NCBI GenBank assembly: GCA_017854535.1
Contig: JAFMHL010000007.1
Coordinates: 1 to 64,000, forward strand
Direction: 5' to 3'
Length of the DNA: 64,000 bases
Source of the DNA: Nitratireductor sp.
GTDB lineage: Bacteria; Pseudomonadota; Alphaproteobacteria; Rhizobiales; Rhizobiaceae
Positions within the stretch are counted from its first letter, which is position 1. Every line of letters starts with the position of its first letter. Made by a program: the position numbers and the translations under genes. Shown here one piece after another: positions 9,932 through 21,336 of the stretch. The notes below the pieces were generated by a model. That model had not been told where the DNA came from, searched no databases, and was given only the letters and a program-made list of their open reading frames with translations.

Positions 9932-11932
9932 ATGTATCACGCTATTGTTTTCCTGCCGCTGTTAGGTTTTCTCGTTGCTGGTCTTTTCCCAAAAACCTTG
10001 GGCGCAAAAGGCTGCGAATATATCACTACTGGCTTCATGATTATTGCTGCTGTCCTGTCCTGGGTGGCGTTTATTTCTGTCGGTATCAATGGCCACGCAA
10101 CTGAAGTCGTTGAAGTGTTGCGCTGGGTAAATACAGGCGACTTTACTGCAAATTGGAATTTCCGCATTGATACATTGACCGTGGTCATGTTGGTTGTGGT
10201 CAACACTGTATCGTCACTCGTGCATCTTTATTCCATTGGTTACATGCACCACGATCCTCATCGCCCGCGTTTCTTTGCTTATCTATCGCTCTTTACCTTC
10301 GCAATGTTGATGCTGGTGACATCCGACAACTTGTTGCAAATGTTCTTCGGTTGGGAAGGCGTTGGCCTTGCATCATATCTTTTGATCGGCTTTTGGTTCA
10401 AAAAACCGTCAGCAAATGCAGCCGCAATGAAAGCCTTTATCGTCAATCGCGTCGGCGATTTCGGTTTTGCTCTCGGAATTTTTGGAATTTATCTACTGTT
10501 TGGGAGCATCGAGTTTTCAACCATTTTTGCGAGCGTCCAGGGTTTTGCTTCTGCCGATGGCGGCGAGGTTGTTATGAACTTCCTTGGCTATCAATTGGAT
10601 AATCACTCAGCCCTAACGATTGTTTGTCTGCTCTTGTTCATGGGCGCCATGGGTAAGTCTGCGCAGTTTCTGCTGCACACTTGGTTACCGGATGCGATGG
10701 AAGGTCCGACCCCCGTGTCGGCACTTATTCACGCTGCAACCATGGTAACAGCTGGTGTGTTCTTGGTAGCGCGTATGTCACCTGTATTTGAGTATTCAAC
10801 CACAGCGCTGACTGTTGTGACTGCCATCGGTGCGATCACTGCGTTTTTTGCGGCAACGGTTGGTCTGGTTCAAAATGATATCAAGCGCGTGATTGCCTAT
10901 TCAACCTGTTCTCAGCTTGGCTATATGTTTGTGGCTTTGGGGGTAGGGGCTTATGGCGCTGCTGTGTTCCATCTGTTCACACACGCATTCTTTAAGGCGC
11001 TTTTGTTCCTTGGTGCAGGATCTGTAATTCATGCTGTGTCAGACGAGCAGGATATGCGCCGTATGGGCGGCTTGCGTAAACACATTCCAAAAACCTATTG
11101 GATGATGATCATCGGTACGGTTGCTTTGACTGGTCTTGGTATCCCTGGAACCTATTTGGGCACAGCTGGCTTCTTCTCTAAAGATGCTATCATTGAGAGC
11201 GCCTACGTAGGTCAAAATGCGATGGCGGGCTTTGGCTTTACGCTTTTGGTCGTTGCAGCGCTCTTTACCAGTTTCTATTCATGGCGCCTGATATTCATGA
11301 CTTTCTTTGGCAAGCCTCGCGCATCTGCCGATGTCATGGGTCATATTCATGAGTCGCCAAATGTTATGTTGGTTCCGCTCTATGTTTTGGCTATTGGCGC
11401 AATCTTTGCCGGTTTTGCTTTTTACGGATTGTTCATGGGTCACGAAACAGGCGGAGATCATGAGACCTTCTATAATAATTTCTGGCGTGAGGCATTGTTT
11501 GCCGGACCGGATAACCATGTTTTGCACGAATATTCGAAAGTGCCATTGTGGGTGAAATGGTCTCCATTCGCAGCAATGTTGTTTGGTTTCATTCTTGCTT
11601 ATATTTTCTATATTCGCAGCCCGCATCTTCCAAAAGAATTGGCACGTCAGCATCCTGGCCTTTACCAGTTCCTGCTCAACAAATGGTATTTCGACGAGCT
11701 GTACGACTTCCTGTTTGTGCGTCCTGCAAAATGGCTCGGTAAATTCCTTTGGAAGCGCGGCGATGGATGGGTGATTGATCGCCTTGGTCCTGACGGCATT
11801 GCAGCGCGTGTCAACGATGTCACAGATCGTGTTGTGAAACTTCAATCCGGTTATCTTTATCATTATGCATTCGCAATGCTCATCGGCATTGCTGCGCTCA
11901 TCACCTGGGCCATGTTCGGCGGGGCTGGTTAA
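9932..11932 (+). CDS. nuoL: NADH-quinone oxidoreductase subunit L
   Basis: At 666 residues this is the largest antiporter-like pump subunit, at the far end of the membrane arm. The proton-channel landmarks are present: [19 protein letters not shown] with the key glutamate, [29 protein letters not shown], and [15 protein letters not shown]. The C-terminal part contains the long lateral helix region and a final transmembrane segment. Length is normal for NuoL. Confidence 0.98.
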   Translation: MYHAIVFLPLLGFLVAGLFPKTLGAKGCEYITTGFMIIAAVLSWVAFISVGINGHATEVVEVLRWVNTGDFTANWNFRIDTLTVVMLVVVNTVSSLVHLYSIGYMHHDPHRPRFFAYLSLFTFAMLMLVTSDNLLQMFFGWEGVGLASYLLIGFWFKKPSANAAAMKAFIVNRVGDFGFALGIFGIYLLFGSIEFSTIFASVQGFASADGGEVVMNFLGYQLDNHSALTIVCLLLFMGAMGKSAQFLLHTWLPDAMEGPTPVSALIHAATMVTAGVFLVARMSPVFEYSTTALTVVTAIGAITAFFAATVGLVQNDIKRVIAYSTCSQLGYMFVALGVGAYGAAVFHLFTHAFFKALLFLGAGSVIHAVSDEQDMRRMGGLRKHIPKTYWMMIIGTVALTGLGIPGTYLGTAGFFSKDAIIESAYVGQNAMAGFGFTLLVVAALFTSFYSWRLIFMTFFGKPRASADVMGHIHESPNVMLVPLYVLAIGAIFAGFAFYGLFMGHETGGDHETFYNNFWREALFAGPDNHVLHEYSKVPLWVKWSPFAAMLFGFILAYIFYIRSPHLPKELARQHPGLYQFLLNKWYFDELYDFLFVRPAKWLGKFLWKRGDGWVIDRLGPDGIAARVNDVTDRVVKLQSGYLYHYAFAMLIGIAALITWAMFGGAG

Positions 11933-11937
11933 TTAGT

Positions 11938-13452
11938 ATGTTCGATTTTAATATTCTAACCATCACAACTTTCTTGCCATTGGTTGGCGCGCTGATGATT
12001 GCGCCGATCACCATGGATGGTGATGTTTCCAAACGTAACGTACGAAATGTTGCGCTTATAACTACGGTAGCGACCTTCTTTTTCTCTTTGATCATCTGGT
12101 ATAATTTCGACAATTCACAGTCAGGCTTCCAGATGGTCGAGAAATCTGAATGGATTCCAGGCTTTATGAGCTATCACATGGGCGTGGACGGCATTTCTAT
12201 GCTGTTTGTGATTCTAACAACATTCCTGATGCCGTTTTGTATTTTGGCGAGTTGGGAGTCGGTCGATACACGCGTCAAAGAATATATGATCGCATTCTTG
12301 CTGCTCGAAACCTTCATGATCGGCGTGTTCTGCGCGTTGGACATGGTCTTGTTCTATATCTTCTTTGAAGCAGGCTTGATCCCAATGTATCTGATTATCG
12401 GAATTTGGGGCGGTAAGCGCCGTGTTTACGCTAGCTACAAATTCTTCCTCTATACCTTGCTCGGCTCTGTCTTGATGCTGTTAGCCATGATGGCAATGTA
12501 CTGGGAAGCTGGTACGACAGACATTCCAAGCCTATTGGCGTACTCATTCCCACCAGAAATGCAGACTTGGCTGTGGCTGGCATTCTTCGCTTCTTTCGCG
12601 GTGAAAATGCCTATGTGGCCGGTGCACACTTGGTTGCCTGACGCTCACGTTGAAGCGCCGACAGCGGGATCTGTGGTTCTAGCTGCCATCTTGTTGAAAA
12701 TGGGCGGTTATGGCTTCCTTCGTTTTTCTTTGCCAATGTTTCCGCTGGCCAGTGCAGACTTCGCACCTTTTGTCTTTACGCTTTCAATCATTGCTATCAT
12801 CTACACCTCGCTTGTTGCGTTGATGCAGGAAGATATCAAGAAGCTGATTGCTTACTCATCTGTCGCCCATATGGGCTATGTGACCTTGGGTATTTTCACC
12901 GCCAATATTTACGGCATCCAGGGCGGCATTTATCAAATGCTTTCCCACGGCCTTGTGTCTGGCGCACTGTTCTTATGCGTTGGCGTTATCTATGACCGGA
13001 TGCATACCCGCGAGATCGCGGCCTATGGTGGTCTGGTCAATCGTATGCCGAAATACGCTGTCGTATTCCTGATTTTCACAATGGCCAATGTAGGCCTGCC
13101 GGGTACATCAGGTTTTGTCGGCGAGTTTTTGGTATTGCTTGGGGCGTTCAAAGTGAACACCTGGTTGGCATTCTTTGCTACAACGGGAGTTATTTTGTCG
13201 GCAGCCTATGCCCTATGGCTATATCGCCGTGTGGTGTTTGGTTCTTTGGAAAAAGAAAGCCTCAAATCAATCCTCGATCTTTCAGGCCGTGAAAAGCTGA
13301 TCATTTTCCCATTGGTCATTCTGGTTATCTTTTTCGGCGTATATCCATCACCTGTATTCGATGTCACAGAGGCATCGGTTCAGGCTTTGATCAATAATTA
13401 TCAGGCAGCGCTAGAAGCTGCTGGACAAGGATCGACAGCTGCAGCCCATTAA
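11938..13452 (+). CDS. nuoM: NADH-quinone oxidoreductase subunit M
   Basis: This 504-residue pump subunit resembles Mrp-type antiporters. Key stretches are [20 protein letters not shown] (with the channel glutamate), [22 protein letters not shown], and [15 protein letters not shown]. It starts five bases after nuoL. About fourteen hydrophobic helices can be counted. Nothing unusual was seen. Confidence 0.98.
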   Translation: MFDFNILTITTFLPLVGALMIAPITMDGDVSKRNVRNVALITTVATFFFSLIIWYNFDNSQSGFQMVEKSEWIPGFMSYHMGVDGISMLFVILTTFLMPFCILASWESVDTRVKEYMIAFLLLETFMIGVFCALDMVLFYIFFEAGLIPMYLIIGIWGGKRRVYASYKFFLYTLLGSVLMLLAMMAMYWEAGTTDIPSLLAYSFPPEMQTWLWLAFFASFAVKMPMWPVHTWLPDAHVEAPTAGSVVLAAILLKMGGYGFLRFSLPMFPLASADFAPFVFTLSIIAIIYTSLVALMQEDIKKLIAYSSVAHMGYVTLGIFTANIYGIQGGIYQMLSHGLVSGALFLCVGVIYDRMHTREIAAYGGLVNRMPKYAVVFLIFTMANVGLPGTSGFVGEFLVLLGAFKVNTWLAFFATTGVILSAAYALWLYRRVVFGSLEKESLKSILDLSGREKLIIFPLVILVIFFGVYPSPVFDVTEASVQALINNYQAALEAAGQGSTAAAH

Positions 13453-13492
13453 TCTGCTTTTGTTGTAAATAGAATTCGGAGCAAAGACGCAC

Positions 13493-14938
13493 ATGTTGAG
13501 CGCAATCGATCTACCAAATCTAGCGATGGCTGCCCCAGAAATCTGGCTGGCCCTAGGCTCCATGGCTTTACTAATGGTTGGCGTGTTTTCAGGCCGAAAC
13601 GCAACAACTTTGGTCACCGGTCTATCGCTTGCTTTGCTCGTTATTGCTGGCATTTCTGTCTATCAGATCGAAGACAATGGCTATGCTCTGCAAAGCGCAT
13701 TTATCATGGATCCGTTTGCGCGCTTTATGAAGATATTGGCGCTTATTGGTTCTGCTTTGACCATTGCAATGTCCATCAACTATATGCGCCGCGAGCAGTT
13801 TGAGAAATTCGAATATCCTATTCTCGTTCTGCTTTCGACTACTGGTATGATGTTGATGATTTCGTCAGCCAGTATGTTGACGCTTTATCTTGGTCTCGAG
13901 CTTCAATCATTAGCACTGTATGTTTGTGCCGCGATCAATCGCGATTCTACCAAAGCTTCAGAAGCTGGTCTAAAATACTTTGTGCTTGGCGCGCTTTCTT
14001 CCGGTATGTTGCTATACGGAATTACACTGGTTTACGGCTACACGGGCCACACGACTTTTGTGGGCATTGCCGAAGCTTTGTCAGGGTCTGATCGTTCGGT
14101 AGGTTTGATTTTCGGCCTTGCTTTTATTCTTGCGGGTATCGCATTCAAGATTTCAGCGGTTCCATTCCATATGTGGACCCCAGATGTGTATGAAGGCGCT
14201 CCAACGCCGATCACAGCATTCTTTGCTGCAGCTCCTAAAGTGGCGGCAATGGCATTGATGGTTCGCGTCACCATGGGCGCTTTCGAGCCAGTAACCCATG
14301 ATTGGCAACAGATCATCGTGTTCATTTCCATTGCATCTATGATGCTTGGCGCTTTTGCTGCGATTGGTCAGACTAATATCAAACGCCTGATGGCGTATTC
14401 ATCCATTGGGCATATGGGCTACGCTTTGGTTGGTTTGGCTGCAGGTACACAAGCTGGCATCAACGGTGTCATCATGTATATGACCATTTATATGGTGATG
14501 ACCCTTGGTACGTTTGCGCTCATCATCGGGATGCGCAAAAAGGATGGAATGGTCGAAGATATCGATGATTTGAAAGGTCTTGCAACCCGTCATCCTATGC
14601 TGGCAGTTTTGATGACCTTGCTCATGTTCTCGCTCGCAGGCATTCCCCCTCTGGCAGGCTTCTTTGCGAAGTATTTCGTATTTGTCGCAGCCATTGAAGC
14701 AAACTTGTTTGCATTGGCAGTAATCGGCGTTCTATCGAGTGTGGTTGGCGCATATTACTATATCCGCATCATAAAAATGATCTGGTTTGATGAAACCGCT
14801 AATACTGAAAAATACGTACCTATGGCAACAGAGCTGAAACTGGTGCTGGGTGTCAGCGTCCTTTTCATTAGCCTGTTTTATATCTTTGCTGGTCCAGTTT
14901 TCGATCGTACTAGCGCCGCCGCCGCCAGCTTCTTTTAA
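13493..14938 (+). CDS. nuoN: NADH-quinone oxidoreductase subunit N
   Basis: This 481-residue third antiporter-like subunit is the last complex I gene. Conserved segments include [33 protein letters not shown] and [18 protein letters not shown]. It starts 40 bases after nuoM and is followed after nine bases by birA, so the operon probably continues into birA and rnj without a terminator. Confidence 0.98.
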   Translation: MLSAIDLPNLAMAAPEIWLALGSMALLMVGVFSGRNATTLVTGLSLALLVIAGISVYQIEDNGYALQSAFIMDPFARFMKILALIGSALTIAMSINYMRREQFEKFEYPILVLLSTTGMMLMISSASMLTLYLGLELQSLALYVCAAINRDSTKASEAGLKYFVLGALSSGMLLYGITLVYGYTGHTTFVGIAEALSGSDRSVGLIFGLAFILAGIAFKISAVPFHMWTPDVYEGAPTPITAFFAAAPKVAAMALMVRVTMGAFEPVTHDWQQIIVFISIASMMLGAFAAIGQTNIKRLMAYSSIGHMGYALVGLAAGTQAGINGVIMYMTIYMVMTLGTFALIIGMRKKDGMVEDIDDLKGLATRHPMLAVLMTLLMFSLAGIPPLAGFFAKYFVFVAAIEANLFALAVIGVLSSVVGAYYYIRIIKMIWFDETANTEKYVPMATELKLVLGVSVLFISLFYIFAGPVFDRTSAAAASFF

Positions 14939-14947
14939 TTGTTGCCT

Positions 14948-15700
14948 ATGGCGCTTTCGCACGGCTTTCGTCATTTGGCTTTTGAGGACGTAGGTTCCAC
15001 CAATTCTCTTTGTGTAGAAGAAGCTGAAAAGGGAGATCCCGGGCAATTGTGGATTACTGGTACTAGACAGCTACAAGGACGCGGAAGCAGAGGCCGGCAC
15101 TGGGTGTCAGAATCAGGAAACCTATATGCGTCGCTTTTATTGTGCGAGGCAGGTCATCTTGAAAAGCTACATACACTTACCTTCGTTGCCAGTCTGGCAA
15201 TTAGAGATGCCATTCTTTGTCTGCCAAATGCGGGACTTACAAAAGTCGACTTAAAATGGCCAAATGACGTATTGTTAAATGGAAAGAAGACGTCGGGCAT
15301 TCTGCTTGAAAGTCATCTTATTAGAAACCAGCGCTATGTGGTTATCGGGATTGGTGTGAATATTGAACATTTCCCTGTTGAAACACTTCATCCTGCGACT
15401 AGTTTAATAAACGAGGGATTAAACACCAAGCCAGCAGATTTTATTCAAATCTTGAGTGACGCGATGGCAAATCGGTTGATCCAGTGGAACCAGGGAAATG
15501 GGTTCGCTTCTATCAGGACAGATTTTTTACAAGCTGCATCCAATCTTGGCAAAACGATTGAGGTAAGAATGCCCTCAAAAACGCAAGAACCAACACGCAT
15601 TGGAAAATTTACCGGAATTGATGAACAAGGCCTACTGCTTTTAGAAGGCTCAAATGGAAAGATAGAGCGTATATCTGTCGCGGATATATTCTTTGCATGA
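14948..15700 (+). CDS. birA: Biotin--[acetyl-CoA-carboxylase] ligase
   Basis: This 250-residue enzyme activates biotin with ATP and attaches it to carboxylase carrier domains. The biotinyl-AMP loop GRGSRGRHWVS and the catalytic KWPNDVLLNGKKTSGILLE are present. It has no N-terminal helix-turn-helix, so it is a ligase only and not a bio operon repressor. TTG codons at 14939 and 14942 lie upstream in frame, but ATG 14948 gives the normal start. birA after nuoN is the usual rhizobial order. Confidence 0.95.
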   Translation: MALSHGFRHLAFEDVGSTNSLCVEEAEKGDPGQLWITGTRQLQGRGSRGRHWVSESGNLYASLLLCEAGHLEKLHTLTFVASLAIRDAILCLPNAGLTKVDLKWPNDVLLNGKKTSGILLESHLIRNQRYVVIGIGVNIEHFPVETLHPATSLINEGLNTKPADFIQILSDAMANRLIQWNQGNGFASIRTDFLQAASNLGKTIEVRMPSKTQEPTRIGKFTGIDEQGLLLLEGSNGKIERISVADIFFA

Positions 15701-15727
15701 ACAAGCTGGAAACGGCATAAGGGAATT

Positions 15728-17395
15728 ATGGATAAATCAGCAGAATTACTTTTCGTACCGCTAGGCGGCGTTGGCGAAATCGGAATGAATTTGGCGCTTT
15801 ATGGTTTCGGGCCGAAAAACAAGCGTGAATGGATCATGGTTGACTGCGGCGTCACATTTCCAGGGCCATCTTTACCCGGGGTTGATCTGGTTTTGCCAGA
15901 CATCAGCTTTGTTCAAGAGCTGGGCGATGCGCTGAAAGCAATTGTTATCACCCACGCCCATGAGGACCATTATGGTGCGCTGATCGCACTATGGCCGCTC
16001 ATTCGCAAACCGGTTTGGTGTACGCCATTTACCGCTGGCATGTTGGAAGCCAAACTTCAATCGGACCCAATTGGCGAGAACATCCCTGTCAAGGTGTATA
16101 AAGCTGGCCAGAAATTCAATATAGGACCGTTTGAAATCGAAGCGGTGCATGTAACCCATTCAATTCCAGAGCCTGTTTCCTTGGCGATTAAGTCGCCGCT
16201 TGGCACGCTTATTCATACGGGCGATTGGAAGATCGATCACGCACCAACGCTTGGTGCGCCAACCGATGAAGCCACCTTCCGTCGTTTGGGCAAAGAGGGT
16301 GTGCTGGCGATGATTTGCGATTCTACCAATGCAATGCGTGAAGGCGAGTCGCCAACCGAAACAACGGTCTCAGCTTCTATTGCTGATGTTATTCAACGCG
16401 CCAAAGGCAGGGTGGCCATTACGACATTCTCCTCCAATGTCGGGCGAATCCGTTCTATCGCGAAAGCTGCTGAAAGCGTTGGCAGACGTGTCATGGTTAT
16501 GGGCCGGTCTATGAAGCGCATATGCGAAGTTTCCGAAGAATTGGGTTATTTGCAGGGGCTTGAACCGTTTATCGACGAGAATGAATTTGAGTCGATTGAC
16601 CGCAAGAAGATTGTCATTATTTGTACGGGCAGCCAGGGTGAGGATCGCGCGGCTGTTGCGAAGCTATCGCGCGATGAACATCCAAGAGTTCACCTTGCGC
16701 CGGGAGATACAGTTGTTTTCTCTTCGCGTGTGATCCCGGGCAATTTGAAACATATTCTGGATATTCAAAACAGGCTCGCTGATCGCGGTATCGATATCAT
16801 CAATGATGGGGAAGAGCTTGTTCATGTATCAGGCCATCCACGCATTGGTGAATTGAAACAAATGTATGATTGGGTAAAACCTCAGATTTCAGTGCCGGTA
16901 CATGGCGAGGCTCTGCATTTGAACGCCCATGCCCGATTGGCTGCAGATTTTGGCGTTCCTGAAGTGGCACCGGTTCGCAATGGGAATCTATTGCGTTTGG
17001 CCCCTGGTCCTGCAGAAATTATTGATACGATCCACCATGGCCGTATTTATAAAGATGGCAAAGTAATCGGCAGCGAAGAAGATGTTGGCGTCACGGAACG
17101 CAGAAAGCTTTCTTATGCTGGGCTTGTGGCCTGTTCGATCGTTCTTGACCGCAATGGAAAGCTAGCCGATGAAATCGATATCTCTTTACATGGGTTGCCG
17201 GAATTGACTGCTAATGGAGAATCCTTTGACGATATCGTTTTTGACGCTGCAAGCGCTGCTGTAGAAAGCATGCCGCCCAAACGGCGCAAAGACGTATCTG
17301 TCGTCGAGGGTGCGGTCTTCAAGTCCATTCGCGCAGTTGTCAGAAATAACTGGGGTAAAAAACCAGCCGTAACTGTATTTGTTGCAAAGGTCTAA
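15728..17395 (+). CDS. rnj: Ribonuclease J
   Basis: This 555-residue metallo-beta-lactamase/beta-CASP nuclease has 5'-exonuclease and endonuclease activity and processes rRNA and mRNA in the cytoplasm. Metal-binding motifs are visible in order: HAHEDHYGAL, HSIPEPVS, HTGDWKID and, in the beta-CASP part, HVSGHP followed by PVHGE. Alphaproteobacteria use it alongside RNase E. It lies 27 bases after birA and three before the epimerase gene. Confidence 0.96.
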   Translation: MDKSAELLFVPLGGVGEIGMNLALYGFGPKNKREWIMVDCGVTFPGPSLPGVDLVLPDISFVQELGDALKAIVITHAHEDHYGALIALWPLIRKPVWCTPFTAGMLEAKLQSDPIGENIPVKVYKAGQKFNIGPFEIEAVHVTHSIPEPVSLAIKSPLGTLIHTGDWKIDHAPTLGAPTDEATFRRLGKEGVLAMICDSTNAMREGESPTETTVSASIADVIQRAKGRVAITTFSSNVGRIRSIAKAAESVGRRVMVMGRSMKRICEVSEELGYLQGLEPFIDENEFESIDRKKIVIICTGSQGEDRAAVAKLSRDEHPRVHLAPGDTVVFSSRVIPGNLKHILDIQNRLADRGIDIINDGEELVHVSGHPRIGELKQMYDWVKPQISVPVHGEALHLNAHARLAADFGVPEVAPVRNGNLLRLAPGPAEIIDTIHHGRIYKDGKVIGSEEDVGVTERRKLSYAGLVACSIVLDRNGKLADEIDISLHGLPELTANGESFDDIVFDAASAAVESMPPKRRKDVSVVEGAVFKSIRAVVRNNWGKKPAVTVFVAKV

Positions 17396-17398
17396 ACC

Positions 17399-17803
17399 AT
17401 GATTGGTCGTTTAAATCATGTCGCTATCGTAGTGCCTGATCTTGAAGCAGGTGCAGCTCTATATCGTGATACCCTTGGCGCAACTGTTAGTCCGCCGCAA
17501 GGCTTGCCGGAACACGGAGTGACGGTTGTATTTGTTGAATTGCCGAATACCAAAATCGAATTGCTGGAAGTGCTGGGCGAGGACTCAGCCATTGCATCTT
17601 TTCTGGAGCGCAATCCAAATGGCGGCATTCACCACATTTGTTATGAGGTGGATGATATTTTGAAGGCGAGAGACAAGCTGATCGAAAAAGGCGCGAGGGT
17701 GCTGGGCAGCGGTGAACCTAAAATCGGGGCTCATGGTAAGCCGGTACTGTTCTTGCACCCCAAGGATTTTGTTGGAACATTGGTTGAGTTGGAGCAAGTA
17801 TAA
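17399..17803 (+). CDS. mce: Methylmalonyl-CoA epimerase
   Basis: This 134-residue enzyme of the glyoxalase/VOC fold interconverts the two epimers of methylmalonyl-CoA between propionyl-CoA carboxylase and the B12-dependent mutase. LNHVAIVVPDLEAG supplies the first metal histidine, GGIHHICYEVDD the next, and the ending GTLVELEQV the metal glutamate. It starts three bases after rnj and its stop overlaps the next ATG. Confidence 0.95.
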   Translation: MIGRLNHVAIVVPDLEAGAALYRDTLGATVSPPQGLPEHGVTVVFVELPNTKIELLEVLGEDSAIASFLERNPNGGIHHICYEVDDILKARDKLIEKGARVLGSGEPKIGAHGKPVLFLHPKDFVGTLVELEQV

Positions 17804-18072
17804 TGGGAACCTTAACTGCAATCGCATATTACGTTTTGTTCTGGTGGGTATGCTTGTTTGCCGTATTGTCGATAGGTCTGAAAACCCAAGACGAAGCCGG
17901 CGAAATAGTTCCAGGAACCGAGCCAAGCGCTCCGGCCAAATTACAAATTGGCCAGAGCTTGTTGATCAACACGGTAATATCTGGTGTGTTATTTCTGGCT
18001 TGGTATTACGCCACACAAGTTCTGGGAATGGGGCTTCATTCGTTTCCAAGCATTTATCCGGAAAACTTTTGA
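17803..18072 (+). CDS. DUF1467 family membrane protein
   Basis: This 89-residue protein has two transmembrane segments (about residues 5-25 and 52-72) joined by a loop containing KTQDEAGEIVPGTEPSAPA, the typical DUF1467 signature. Its start overlaps the mce stop (TAATG). The family is almost confined to alphaproteobacteria and usually sits between mce and proS, but no molecular function is known to me. Confidence 0.9.
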   Translation: MGTLTAIAYYVLFWWVCLFAVLSIGLKTQDEAGEIVPGTEPSAPAKLQIGQSLLINTVISGVLFLAWYYATQVLGMGLHSFPSIYPENF

Positions 18073-18077
18073 TTAGG

Positions 18078-18542
18078 TTATCCGGCTAACTGAAGTTTAC
18101 AGCTTGCCTTCAAAGGCACCCAGTCGCTAACAATTTTACCTTCTGCATTGGCAACAAGGATCTGATATTCGCTATCCGTTGCCTGCTGAATTTGAAAGCT
18201 GTTTGAGAAACTGGCCATTCCACCGCCACTAACGCTTTTTACCGCATCAATGAAATATGGACCGGAAACTTCAGCTCCTTTTTTCGCAATCATATAGCTA
18301 ACTTTACCCGGCTTGTTGGTATGTATCCAACCAGCCATTTTTGCCTGCGCCGGACAAACATTCATATTTGGCGACTCGATAGCCAATTGAACGCTCTTGG
18401 TTTGAAGAGGTCCTGATTCAGGTGCGTTTTTATATTGAGAAGAGGCAATAGCTGCACTTGCAATGCATCCGGTTACCACGATAACCGTTGCAAAAGTGTA
18501 TTTGCCTAATTCAATGAACAGATTTGCATAAGAAGCTTTCAT
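18078..18542 (-). CDS. Exported protein of unknown function
   Basis: This gene of ~154 residues lies opposite to all its neighbours, in the usually tight DUF1467-proS interval. The start at 18542 is chosen because AAGGAG stands eight bases before that ATG; an ATG two codons earlier is too close to it. One hydrophobic segment (YTFATVIVVTGCIASAAIA) acts as signal or anchor. The rest looks like a small beta-rich extracytoplasmic domain with two cysteines (NVCPAQAKMAGW and LKASCKLQL) that could form a disulfide. I do not recognise the family. It ends five bases from the convergent DUF1467 gene. Confidence 0.75.
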   Translation of the reverse strand: MKASYANLFIELGKYTFATVIVVTGCIASAAIASSQYKNAPESGPLQTKSVQLAIESPNMNVCPAQAKMAGWIHTNKPGKVSYMIAKKGAEVSGPYFIDAVKSVSGGGMASFSNSFQIQQATDSEYQILVANAEGKIVSDWVPLKASCKLQLAG

Positions 18543-18706
18543 TTTCATATCTCCTTGTTTTGCCCTTGAGATATAAAATAGCCAATTTCGCCATGAGGAC
18601 TGTGTATCTTGACACATTTCAATTGCAAAACGGCCAAGGCTTGTATGTCGCCACGAATACAGGTTTAAGGTGATACAGTGTTTTTCAATTGATTCCCGGA
18701 ATTATC

Positions 18707-20032
18707 ATGCGTTTATCCCAGTTTTTTCTGCCACTGCTAAAAGAAACCCCTAAAGAAGCGGAAATCGTTTCTCACCGCTTGATGCTGCGTTCTGGCATGG
18801 TGCGCCAACAGTCGGCGGGCATTTATTCTTGGCTGCCTCTTGGCAAACGCGTGTTGGACAAAGTCTGCAACATTATTCGCGAAGAACAGAACCGTGCGGG
18901 GGCCAATGAAATATTGATGCCAACAATCCAGTCTGCTGATCTATGGCGTGAAAGTGGACGCTATGAGGATTACGGAAAAGAGATGCTCCGTATTGAAGAT
19001 CGCCATAAGCGCGAAATGCTCTTTGGGCCAACCAATGAGGAAATGGTGACGGAAATATTCCGCTCCTACGTCAATTCTTATAAAGCCCTGCCGCTAAACC
19101 TTTATCACATTCAGTGGAAGTTCCGCGATGAAGTGCGCCCGCGCTTTGGCGTAATGCGTTCGCGTGAATTCTTGATGAAAGATGCTTATTCTTTTGATCT
19201 CGATGAGGCTGGCGCACGGGCTTCTTACAACAGAATGTTTGTCAGTTATTTGCGTACCTTCGAGCGCATGGGTTTAAAGGCAATTCCAATGCGTGCTGAC
19301 ACAGGCCCCATTGGTGGTGATCTGTCTCATGAATTTATCATTTTGGCTGATACGGGCGAAAGTCAGGTTTTCTGTGACAAGTCATATCTTGAAATGACAG
19401 CGCCTTCAGCTGATCTGAATTATAGAGATGATGCCGCCATGGCTGCCATCGTACAGGATTTTACAACACCCTATGCCGCAACTGATGAGATGCATGATGA
19501 AGATGCATGGAACAAAGTAGGCAGCAGCTCTCAGCTATCTGCTCGTGGCATTGAAGTGGGTCACATCTTCTATTTTGGCACGAAATATTCTGAGGCCATG
19601 AAGGCCAAAGTGATGGGACCTGATGGCAAAGAACATTTTGTTCATTCGGGATCCTACGGCATCGGGCCATCACGTCTGGTTGCTGCAATCATTGAAGCTT
19701 CCCATGATGATGACGGCATTCGGTGGCCAAAAGGCATTGCACCGTTTGATATCGGCTTGGTCAATATGAAGCCGGGCGATGCAGCAGTTGATGCCGCTTG
19801 TGAAAAAATCTATGCAGCCCTGGAAGGCGCAGGCAAAGAAGTGCTTTACGACGAGACAGACAATCGGGCTGGGGCAAAATTTGCTACGATGGATTTGATT
19901 GGATTGCCGATGCAGATTATTGCCGGGCCAAGATCAATTGCAGAGGGTCAGGTCGAGCTTAAGAACCGCCTTGATGGTTCACGGGTTACTGTAACCATTG
20001 ATGAAGCAATCAATCAGCTGAGTGCCAGCTAA
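18707..20032 (+). CDS. proS: Prolyl-tRNA synthetase (short alphaproteobacterial type)
   Basis: At 441 residues this class II synthetase is the short form, which lacks the editing insertion of the ~570-residue bacterial enzyme. Motif 1 ([24 protein letters not shown]), the motif 2 region ([25 protein letters not shown]) and motif 3 ([13 protein letters not shown]) are clear, followed by the anticodon-binding domain. The frame is open from 18689, but ATG 18707 gives the usual MRLSQFFLP start. Confidence 0.96.
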   Translation: MRLSQFFLPLLKETPKEAEIVSHRLMLRSGMVRQQSAGIYSWLPLGKRVLDKVCNIIREEQNRAGANEILMPTIQSADLWRESGRYEDYGKEMLRIEDRHKREMLFGPTNEEMVTEIFRSYVNSYKALPLNLYHIQWKFRDEVRPRFGVMRSREFLMKDAYSFDLDEAGARASYNRMFVSYLRTFERMGLKAIPMRADTGPIGGDLSHEFIILADTGESQVFCDKSYLEMTAPSADLNYRDDAAMAAIVQDFTTPYAATDEMHDEDAWNKVGSSSQLSARGIEVGHIFYFGTKYSEAMKAKVMGPDGKEHFVHSGSYGIGPSRLVAAIIEASHDDDGIRWPKGIAPFDIGLVNMKPGDAAVDAACEKIYAALEGAGKEVLYDETDNRAGAKFATMDLIGLPMQIIAGPRSIAEGQVELKNRLDGSRVTVTIDEAINQLSAS

Positions 20033-20052
20033 TCACAAGGGACGGGCGCATA

Positions 20053-21324
20053 GTGGATAAGCAATTAGGCAGTACACGGGCTTTTTCTGGTCTCGAATGG
20101 ATGTTGGCAGGGCGTTATCTGCGCTCGAAGCGCCGTGAGACATTTATTTCTGTGATTTCTGGCTTTTCCTTCGCCGGCATCATGTTGGGCGTTGCTACGC
20201 TAATCATCGTTATGGCTGTTATGAACGGCTTTCGTGCTGAATTGCTAGACCGCATTTTAGGTCTAAATGGTCATTTGATTGTATCCCCAATTGATGGAGA
20301 ATTGACCGACTATGCGGATGTCGCTGCGCGCATCAATGGTTTAGAGGGTGTAAAACTGGCTATTCCATTGATTGAGGGCCAGGCATTGGTCTCCAGCGGC
20401 TCAGGCGGCTCAGGAGCGCTTGTCAGAGGCGTTCGTGAAGAAGATATCAAACGCATTGAATCGGTTGCCGGAACCATCAAGGGTGGAACGCTTGAAGGCT
20501 TTGACACCAATGAAGGTGTCGCCATCGGCATTCGCATGGCCAATAGCATGGCGCTCAGAGTTGGCGATGATATTACGCTTATTTCGCCTGAAGGCGATGT
20601 GACGCCATTTGGGACAACGCCGCGGGTGAAAGCCTATCCTGTGGTGGCCATTTTCGAAGTTGGCATGAGCGAATATGACTCCACCTTTGTCTTCATGCCG
20701 CTTGCCGAGTCGCAGCTCTATTTTAATCAGGAAAACAAAGCGAATATTATTGAGATTTTCGTTGATGACCCGGACAAAGTTCAGGAAATGCGAATTCCCG
20801 TTGAGGACGCGTCGCAGCGGCCAATTTTCTTGACCGACTGGACCCAGCGCAACGCCACGTTCTTTTCCGCGCTTCAAGTTGAGCGCAATGTGATGTTCTT
20901 TATCTTGACGCTAATTGTATTAGTTGCTGCACTCAATATCATCTCTGGTCTGTTCATGTTGGTGAAAGACAAGGGCAGGGACATCGCCATTCTTAGAACC
21001 ATGGGCGCAACGCGTGGCGCTATCATGCGGATATTCTTCTTAACGGGCGCCGCCATTGGTGTGTTTGGAACGATAGCCGGCGTTATTCTTGGCGTGGTTG
21101 TGTGTCTCAACGTTGAAAGCATTCGCCAGTTCTTTTCGTGGCTTTCAGGAACTACCTTGTTCAATCCCGAACTTTACTTTTTGAGCCAATTGCCAGCCAA
21201 AATGGATGTAGGCGAAACCGTGATGGTTGTGGGAATGGCATTGGTTTTGTCATTCTTGGCAACCCTGTTTCCCGCTTGGCGGGCGGCGCGCCTCGATCCT
21301 GTTGAAGCCCTGAGATATGAGTAG
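20053..21324 (+). CDS. lolC: Lipoprotein-releasing ABC transporter permease LolC/LolE
   Basis: This 423-residue inner-membrane permease of the MacB/FtsX fold extracts outer-membrane lipoproteins from the inner membrane with LolD. There is an N-terminal helix (ISGFSFAGIMLGVATLIIVMAVMNGF), a ~210-residue periplasmic domain, and three C-terminal helices ending LFPAWRAARLDPVEALRYE. The start is GTG 20053, with AAGGGA about ten bases upstream. Alphaproteobacteria have one such permease in place of the LolC/LolE pair. Confidence 0.94.
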   Translation: MDKQLGSTRAFSGLEWMLAGRYLRSKRRETFISVISGFSFAGIMLGVATLIIVMAVMNGFRAELLDRILGLNGHLIVSPIDGELTDYADVAARINGLEGVKLAIPLIEGQALVSSGSGGSGALVRGVREEDIKRIESVAGTIKGGTLEGFDTNEGVAIGIRMANSMALRVGDDITLISPEGDVTPFGTTPRVKAYPVVAIFEVGMSEYDSTFVFMPLAESQLYFNQENKANIIEIFVDDPDKVQEMRIPVEDASQRPIFLTDWTQRNATFFSALQVERNVMFFILTLIVLVAALNIISGLFMLVKDKGRDIAILRTMGATRGAIMRIFFLTGAAIGVFGTIAGVILGVVVCLNVESIRQFFSWLSGTTLFNPELYFLSQLPAKMDVGETVMVVGMALVLSFLATLFPAWRAARLDPVEALRYE

Positions 21325-21336
21325 GTTGAAAATACG

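Noticed and set aside
11279-11863. 194-codon minus-strand frame opposite nuoL
   Set aside because: Shadow of nuoL with no domain or start signal.
18609-18637. TTGACA upstream of proS as a promoter
   Set aside because: The bases 17-18 downstream (GGCCAA) do not resemble a -10.
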